From: a virus
Strand: one strand, 5' to 3'
Length of the DNA: 32,580 nt
IMG/VR virus record: IMGVR_UViG_3300049893_000921
Span: 1 to 32,580 of that record
Made by a program: the position numbers and the translations under genes
The notes under the pieces: model-generated
Databases searched by the model: none
The model's input: the letters and a program-made list of their open reading frames with translations, nothing else
Told to the model about the DNA's origin: nothing
Shown: positions 27,623-32,580 of the stretch, piece after piece
Layout of the letters: every line of letters starts with the position of its first letter
How positions within the stretch are numbered: the stretch's first letter is position 1

Positions 27623-28693
27623 ATGTCAGACCAAGAACTGTTACCAAAGCAAATGACCGTAGCCGCATACGATCCATTTCGTGCGCAGCTCGCGGAATTA
27701 AAAGACGCAAACAACAAGGCCGTGTTTGATTATCGCGACCCGAAAGGAAATAAAGAGGCGCGCAGCCATATTTACAAATTACGCCAAACTAAAGCTGCGG
27801 TTGATAAGGTGCGCAAGGCAGAGAAAGAAGAAAGCCTTAATTATGGCAGACTTATTGACGCTCAAGCAAAGGAAATTATCGGCGAAATCGAATCAATGAT
27901 TGCCGTTCACGAGACGCCGATTTTGCAAATAGAGAAAGAGGAAGAAAACCGAGTCAAAGCGCATCGTGACGCAATAGCAAAGATCGAATCGTTTTTAAAT
28001 GCCCCAAGCCTTGGTGATACAACCGGACAAATTAAAATCAATCGTGATGCGTTTGTGGCGCTTGAACCGGATGAGAAGTTTGAAGAGTTTACAGCGGAAG
28101 CGATGCGCACTTACAAATCCGTTTTAGAGCGATTTGATTTTGAGTTTGACAAAACATTAAAGCGCGAACGAGAACAAGCCGAACTCGAAGCCCTGCGAAA
28201 AGCTCAAGCCGAACGCGAGCAGAAAGAGCGCGAAGAAAAACTATTGCGCGAAGCGGCAGCTAAAGCTGAGGCCGATAAGCTCGCTGCAATCCAAGCCGAA
28301 AAAGACAAGGCTGAACGTGAACGATTGGCGGCTGAAAGGGCAAGGCTTGAAGATGAATTAAAACATAAAGCAGAACTTGAAAGACTTGAGCGAGAAAAGA
28401 TTGCTGAGCAAGAGCGACAAAAAGCAGAAGCTGCACGACTTAAACAAGAAAAACTCGAAGCTGAACAGCGCGCTGAAAATGCAGCAAAGGCTGAGCGCGA
28501 TAAAATCCAGCGAGAACAGGAAGCGCGTGACGCTGAAATTGCACAACGCGAAGCCGACACAAAACACCGAGGCGCAATTAATCGAGAGGCGGCATCTTGT
28601 TTAGTTCAGTGTGGTCTGTCTGAGGATCAAGCAAAAAATGTTGTAACCGCAATAGTTAAAGGATTAATCAGCAACGTTAAAATAGTTTATTAA
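27623..28693 (+). CDS. Long coiled-coil recombination-region protein
   Basis: 356 residues. N-terminal part (to about 180) is mixed helix with DPKGNKEARSHIYKLRQTKA; residues about 180-325 form a long charged coiled coil (EREQKEREEKLLREAAAKAE); C-terminal CLVQCGLSEDQAKNVVTAIV is a compact helical end. Such proteins occur beside exonuclease/Sak4/SSB cassettes in many phages. AAGGATAAG ribosome site. Role unknown; perhaps a recombination mediator or scaffold. Confidence 0.65.
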   Translation: MSDQELLPKQMTVAAYDPFRAQLAELKDANNKAVFDYRDPKGNKEARSHIYKLRQTKAAVDKVRKAEKEESLNYGRLIDAQAKEIIGEIESMIAVHETPILQIEKEEENRVKAHRDAIAKIESFLNAPSLGDTTGQIKINRDAFVALEPDEKFEEFTAEAMRTYKSVLERFDFEFDKTLKREREQAELEALRKAQAEREQKEREEKLLREAAAKAEADKLAAIQAEKDKAERERLAAERARLEDELKHKAELERLEREKIAEQERQKAEAARLKQEKLEAEQRAENAAKAERDKIQREQEARDAEIAQREADTKHRGAINREAASCLVQCGLSEDQAKNVVTAIVKGLISNVKIVY

Positions 28694-28776
28694 AGATCAG
28701 CTTAATTTAAGGTTAAATAAAAATTAATGAATACTTACAAAATAAAATGCAAACAACTACGATAGGAAACTGAATT

Positions 28777-28944
28777 ATGAGCAAACTGGCTGACTTTGAG
28801 CGAGATATAGCAGATGTTTTAAATAAACACGGTATTGATGCGCAAGCAAAAACGCCGGACTACATTTTGGCTGCGTATGTAACAACATGTATAGCCGCAC
28901 TGAAAAGCGCAAAGGTTGCGCAGGCTGAACACGAAAAAGCATAA
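28777..28944 (+). CDS. Small conserved phage protein at attC F
   Basis: 55 residues from ATG 28777 (AGGAAACTGAATT before it); MSKLADFERDIADVLNKHGI and LAAYVTTCIAALKSAKV. Looks like a common small phage family. Its TAA stop lies in GCATAAC, the outer core of a minus-orientation attC, the same arrangement as in the leftward cluster. The expected second attC on its other side is not visible. Confidence 0.65.
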   Translation: MSKLADFERDIADVLNKHGIDAQAKTPDYILAAYVTTCIAALKSAKVAQAEHEKA

Positions 28945-28991
28945 CGCTGAGATTTGCAGTGCGAAGCATCTGCAAGATTGACTTGTTACAT
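28939..28991 (-). repeat. attC-like recombination site F (minus orientation)
   Basis: On the minus strand ATGTAAC (28991-28985), then AAGTCAATCTTGCAG, ATGCTTCGCA, CTGCAAATCTCAGC and GTTATGC (28945-28939): cores and paired arms of an attC, 53 bp. The flanking ORFs are on the plus strand, so they again lie antisense to the site. Confidence 0.8.
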
Positions 28992-29031
28992 TTACTTTAA
29001 TTTATTTTACTAAACAAAAGAGGTAATTAAT

Positions 29032-29220
29032 ATGTTTGGATTAATTGGAAGCCTTGCAAAAGCGACCTTAGGATTGGTGGTAGAAACACCTATTGCCTTA
29101 GCTGCTGACGTTGTAACTATGGGTGGTGCGCTTACAGATAAAAGTGAGCCATATACTGCGACCGCACTTAAAAAAGTTGCGAAGAATGTGAGTGATGCTA
29201 CTGACCCTGACAAAGATTGA
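29032..29220 (+). CDS. Small phage protein between attC F and G
   Basis: 62 residues (MFGLIGSLAKATLGLVVETP, then ADVVTMGGALTDKSEPYTAT): a hydrophobic N-terminus followed by a charged tail, like a widespread short phage protein found near early genes. AAGAGG ribosome site. It forms a cassette of about 290 bp whose minus-strand start TTACATT is complementary to the AATGTAA of site F. Confidence 0.65.
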   Translation: MFGLIGSLAKATLGLVVETPIALAADVVTMGGALTDKSEPYTATALKKVAKNVSDATDPDKD

Positions 29221-29224
29221 GTGA

Positions 29225-29284
29225 ATGTAACGACTAGCTAAACCGTTTTACAGTGGGTACGGCAAGTATAATATATCGTTAATT
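29225..29284 (-). repeat. Degenerate attC-like site G at the operon end
   Basis: Minus strand: outer AATTAAC (29284-29278) and GTTACAT (29231-29225), with weaker inner pairing. It spans the gap between the convergent 29220 and 29283 genes; a CCGTTTTACAG stretch lies inside. Weak by arms, supported by its GTTACATT core matching site F. Confidence 0.4.
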
Positions 29285-31364
29285 AAACCTTAAGAACTTC
29301 AACGCTCAGAGTGCCAGACGCCAAATTAATAGCTCCTGACGTTGCGTTTGTTGCGGTCACTGTCACAGTGTCTACTGCGCTTACGTAAGCCGATAAAATA
29401 ATTCCTTGCAGCGCAATATTCATGTAGGCCGATACTTTATTTTGCGAAGTTAGCGCGAACGGTACGGTAACCGTTGTTGTTGATGTATCTCCAGCCGCTA
29501 TGTTTGGCCAATCGAATGTTTTTGAGCCAGTTAATACATTGGTATCTTGAACATCATTTCTCAGCACCAGAGATGTGCTAGTTGTGCTGATGTTTGAAGT
29601 TGAGTTAGAGGTAGAGCCGATTGAGGAAGAAACACCATAAAGAATACCGTTTGCCGCATCTTCAAAGCGCGTGCCGATTACGTGCGCATTTGCAGAGGTG
29701 TCCAAATAGATATGCGCCAAAGCATCGCCTGCGAGGGTTCCGCCTTCGTTGTTGCTGCGCATAGTCTTCGGCCCGAAGAAGTTGCTATCTCCTCCTGAAG
29801 CGCAGTAAATGCCGTTTCGTTGCGCGCCCTCGATCAATTCAGGGAATATGTAAACTCTGCGAGCGCTCGATGTAACACTAACGCCGTGGTCACCCTCTTT
29901 AATTGATCCGCCATTAAGATAAACACCCTCGACACCGTTGCCGGATATATCAACAACGTTGAAAGTATCGTCAGATAGAAAGTCAGGATTATTAACATAA
30001 ACAGATCGAACCGCACCAGCAGCGCCATCTATAGATAAAGCCGTACCAATAACCCCTGATGCGTCAGAATTTGTAGTTGGGCTGTTGATGATTACGTTTT
30101 TCAGAGTTGCGCCAGTCGACGCGATGTTTAAGAATTTTTGACCGTAGTCCTCTCCTCGCGGATTTTGAAGCATTAGCTCTCCGTGGGTGATATAAACCCC
30201 TCGCCCTGCGCCGCCATATTCGTGTGCGAATACCGGATCGATGTATTCGTTGTGAGCCATTCCTATTGGTGTATCGCCATATTCGCTATAGCTGTACCAA
30301 AGAGGAGAGCGGCGATAATTGCTTGATATCATGCCCTCATGCCGATGCAAATAACCGCCATCATGGTGCATGTTATCGCGAAAATTAGCCACGATTAGGT
30401 CTTTTGTTTTCGTGTACCCTGTCTGCCGTAAAACAAGCCCTTTATTTGTAACTGCCGTGGCTGTGCTGTACCCGCCAACAAGACCAAAACCCTCAAGGAC
30501 TACCCCGAAGCAATTTAAAAATGTTAGCGCGTCAATGTTTGTGCCCGTGCAATACCACCCGCATTGCTGATTATTTTTGCAGACAATTTTAACGGGAGTG
30601 GATGCGCCATTAATTGAAAGCGCGGACACGAATTTATAGTTACCGTAAAACTCACCAGTCGCACCAGATGATGCTAAATAATTCAAGAACTTTTGAATTG
30701 CTGTCGTGTTATCAGTTCCGGCATAGGTAGAAGTATTATAATCAGCTACAGCTTCAAACCATGTAAGATTTACAGGTGTATTAATATATCGTTTAAAATG
30801 CTTATTAGATGAATTCCATATTGAGTTAGTTTTAATAACTCCTCCATCGTCTATATTTGAACCGGATCTAACAATAAATTCACCTTGAGTGCCAGTATTT
30901 GTGACAAAAACCCTGTCACCTATATTAAATTCCGATGGATCAAGCGCAAGCAAAGACGAATAATCTGCCACAGTTTGGAATTTAATTTTTTTACCAATTT
31001 CAGTGTCTTGATCCGCATTATAAGCGTCAATCTCTATGAACTTTTCAATATATCCGTTACTTTTAGGCGTATAATATTTCTGCACACCTAAAGAATTCAT
31101 TATTTGTACGCAGTAAGGAACCAAAACATTAATCTGTGCAGGCTGACCGCTGTACATGATCTGGCCACCCGGTCCAATATCAAGTGGCTGTGCAATTGCA
31201 AGATCGGATAAGCCCTGTCGCGCCAAATAAATTTGAATGCGATCACCAGGAACAGTAGCGGGGCTACCATCTGGAACACCGAACCACACCTTGCCGCCAG
31301 CCAGCGCTTTAAACTGTGCTGGATCGGTTACGTTGATTATGCCTAATTCTGCGCTGTAGCTCAT
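29283..31364 (-). CDS. Tailspike with P22-like head-binding domain and beta-helix
   Basis: 693 residues (P22 gp9 is 666). Residues about 1-115 match the head-binding domain pattern (VTDPAQFKALAGGKVWFGVP, PGDRIQIYLARQG, GGQIMYSGQPAQINVLV). After a linker comes a right-handed beta-helix starting near GTDNTTAIQKFLNYLASSGA. Residues after about 560 form a beta-rich C-terminus. Trimers bind and often cleave the host O-antigen. ATG 31364 overlaps the ejection-gene TGA (ATGA). The segment around 30600-31050 is more AT-rich than the flanking ends, consistent with module swapping. Confidence 0.9.
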   Translation of the reverse strand: MSYSAELGIINVTDPAQFKALAGGKVWFGVPDGSPATVPGDRIQIYLARQGLSDLAIAQPLDIGPGGQIMYSGQPAQINVLVPYCVQIMNSLGVQKYYTPKSNGYIEKFIEIDAYNADQDTEIGKKIKFQTVADYSSLLALDPSEFNIGDRVFVTNTGTQGEFIVRSGSNIDDGGVIKTNSIWNSSNKHFKRYINTPVNLTWFEAVADYNTSTYAGTDNTTAIQKFLNYLASSGATGEFYGNYKFVSALSINGASTPVKIVCKNNQQCGWYCTGTNIDALTFLNCFGVVLEGFGLVGGYSTATAVTNKGLVLRQTGYTKTKDLIVANFRDNMHHDGGYLHRHEGMISSNYRRSPLWYSYSEYGDTPIGMAHNEYIDPVFAHEYGGAGRGVYITHGELMLQNPRGEDYGQKFLNIASTGATLKNVIINSPTTNSDASGVIGTALSIDGAAGAVRSVYVNNPDFLSDDTFNVVDISGNGVEGVYLNGGSIKEGDHGVSVTSSARRVYIFPELIEGAQRNGIYCASGGDSNFFGPKTMRSNNEGGTLAGDALAHIYLDTSANAHVIGTRFEDAANGILYGVSSSIGSTSNSTSNISTTSTSLVLRNDVQDTNVLTGSKTFDWPNIAAGDTSTTTVTVPFALTSQNKVSAYMNIALQGIILSAYVSAVDTVTVTATNATSGAINLASGTLSVEVLKV

Positions 31365-32580
31365 TGTTCGGCCCCTTGTTGGGTCTCTAAATCTTGTAGG
31401 TAATTGTAAATGATAGCGGCGTCTTCGGCGGTTGAATTCTTTGCTAGAACGCTAAGTTGAGCGGCGATTGAATTAGTCGATAGTTTGGAATTGATTCCTT
31501 TGGCGATAATCGACACGAAGCGCGGATTGGTCATTAGATAACGAGAAGCCCCGTAATTTAAACCTATTGCGCTCAAGGCTAACAGGGCAGGTATGGGATT
31601 TAGAGTTGCTATGGATGTGGCCAATGCCGTTCCTGCGCCAATTCTTGCACCTGCCTGAGTTGTTCCAGATGAGTTCGCCCCCTGAGCGGATGCTTGCTTG
31701 TACGCTCCAGCAGCACGAGCTATAGAGTTTAAATCTTTGGCGTATTTGTTAGTTTTCTCGGTGCCGCTAAATAATATTTTTTTCGCTGGGCCAAGCTTTT
31801 CCCAGTCCGTAGCAAACTTATTGATAGAGAAAACATCCCCCATTGCCAACTCGCCTTCTGCGATTTGTTGTCCTGGTGATGCGCGGCCAAGCCTTGACAC
31901 AACATTGGCAGATACTACGTCCCACTCTTCCGGCTTTAGACTGCGCTTGATTGAATTTAGGCGTTTTAGGCCTTCGCCGCCTTTGGCTATGGATCGGAAT
32001 ACTTCGTCAGGGTTTGCTTTCTTTGCTATTGCTTCAAGATAGTCATCAATTCGCTCATGCCCGGCCTTTGTGTATGAGTTAGCACGATTGAAAGCCTGCG
32101 CCGCGTCTTGCCCACTGTTGGCCGCCAGAACCCTAATATCTTCGCTCAGGGCACCATATACGCGCTTAACCTCACCTCGCGGTATATCAGCAACCAAACT
32201 AGGATTTGACAGCATAGAGCCAAGCTGTGAGCGCAATTTTCGCACTTCGTCATATTGCAGCGTCGCGCCTTCATCTAGGGCCTGTTTTATTTGTGCGAGC
32301 TTTGGATTGTCAAGAATTGAACCAAACCTGCCGCCCTGGACAATTCCGTCTAGAGCTTGCTTGGTGTTATTTAAGTCCACCGGGCCTTGTGGAGCTATTA
32401 GTTGATCAGCCTTGCCCCATAGGGCTGCCTGTCCGTCCTTCCACCGATCAATAAATCCGCCTTTCCCGGTAATGCCCTTTTGCACAACCAGCCCGGCGTC
32501 TTCTGCCCCGCGAACGTCGCTAATTGATCCTGCGATTCGCTTAAGCTTTGCCTGCATCGCGGTGCCGATTGACTCGCGAG
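31361..32580 (-). CDS. P22 gp16/gp20-like DNA ejection protein, C-terminal part (continues across the window ends)
   Basis: The open frame reaches 32580 without a start needed: the codons upstream of the ATG at 32557 (ARESIGTA) continue in frame into position 1, joining the part that begins at 415. This portion has long charged helices (about KLRSQLGSMLSNPSLVADIP), several AxxA/Gly-rich stretches and a hydrophobic segment (GAGTALATSIATLNPIPALL, then SAIGLNYGASRYLM) that could help membrane passage during ejection. Stop overlaps the tailspike ATG. Confidence 0.75.
   Translation of the reverse strand, partial: RESIGTAMQAKLKRIAGSISDVRGAEDAGLVVQKGITGKGGFIDRWKDGQAALWGKADQLIAPQGPVDLNNTKQALDGIVQGGRFGSILDNPKLAQIKQALDEGATLQYDEVRKLRSQLGSMLSNPSLVADIPRGEVKRVYGALSEDIRVLAANSGQDAAQAFNRANSYTKAGHERIDDYLEAIAKKANPDEVFRSIAKGGEGLKRLNSIKRSLKPEEWDVVSANVVSRLGRASPGQQIAEGELAMGDVFSINKFATDWEKLGPAKKILFSGTEKTNKYAKDLNSIARAAGAYKQASAQGANSSGTTQAGARIGAGTALATSIATLNPIPALLALSAIGLNYGASRYLMTNPRFVSIIAKGINSKLSTNSIAAQLSVLAKNSTAEDAAIIYNYLQDLETQQGAEQ

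Noticed and set aside
28204-28560. Minus-strand serine-rich frame
   Set aside because: It is the complement of the charged coiled-coil codons of the 27623 gene.
29221-29282. Rightward promoter from TATAAT near 29269
   Set aside because: No -35 hexamer at correct spacing; the nearest TTTACA is only about 14 bp away, and it would read into the tailspike gene antisense.

Overview
The window reads as one small, complete genome of a tailed phage with a P22-type short-tail (podovirus) virion. The host is probably a gammaproteobacterium: the virion, replication and NinB genes resemble gammaproteobacterial phages, and the tRNA-Arg(UCU) has the anticodon arm of E. coli argU. The two window ends join in frame inside one gene. 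The open frame beginning at 415 on the minus strand runs off position 1 and, continued from 32580 downward, stays open to 31361 (544 codons). The window is therefore most simply a circularly permuted genome cut inside a DNA-ejection gene.

Layout. The late genes are on the minus strand and wrap the ends: 15155 to 14472 (holin-like genes), 14445 (probable small terminase), 14012 (small virion-like protein), 13576 (NodB-type deacetylase), 12143 (large terminase), 10467 (portal), 7048 (scaffold), 6036 (coat), 4710, 4333 (gp4-like), 3458 (gp10-like), 2074 (needle-like), 1439, 1098 (gp7-like), then 415 through the ends to 31361 (ejection protein) and 31364 to 29283 (tailspike with a P22-like head-binding domain). 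A plus-strand three-gene moron (7161-8435) with its own promoter and operator sits between portal and scaffold.

Early genes form two divergent transcription units from back-to-back promoters near 24113-24202. The leftward unit carries a small possible DNA-binding protein, small ORFs, a highly structured leader resembling the P4 CI / P1 C4 antisense immunity RNA with an Ash/Icd-like ORF over it, a GIY-YIG-like protein, lambda O- and P-like replication proteins with iteron-like repeats inside the O-like gene, NinB-like, several small ORFs, a RuvC-like resolvase and SSB. The rightward unit starts with a protein made of sixteen 9-residue repeats, then carries a 3'-5' exonuclease, a RecA/AAA-like ATPase, a second ssDNA-binding-type protein with an SSB tail, a coiled-coil protein and small ORFs. 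A third plus-strand unit (15473-16972) holds a tRNA, a ribbon-helix-helix-like protein and a Cro-like protein.

The most unusual structure is a set of integron attC-like sites (about 18019-19802, and again 28939-29284) separating small phage genes. The end of each of four leftward units is complementary to that unit's own beginning, as in true gene cassettes, yet every ORF lies antisense to the attC orientation. No integron integrase is visible. No phage integrase, S24-type repressor, antirepressor or recognisable endolysin was found either.
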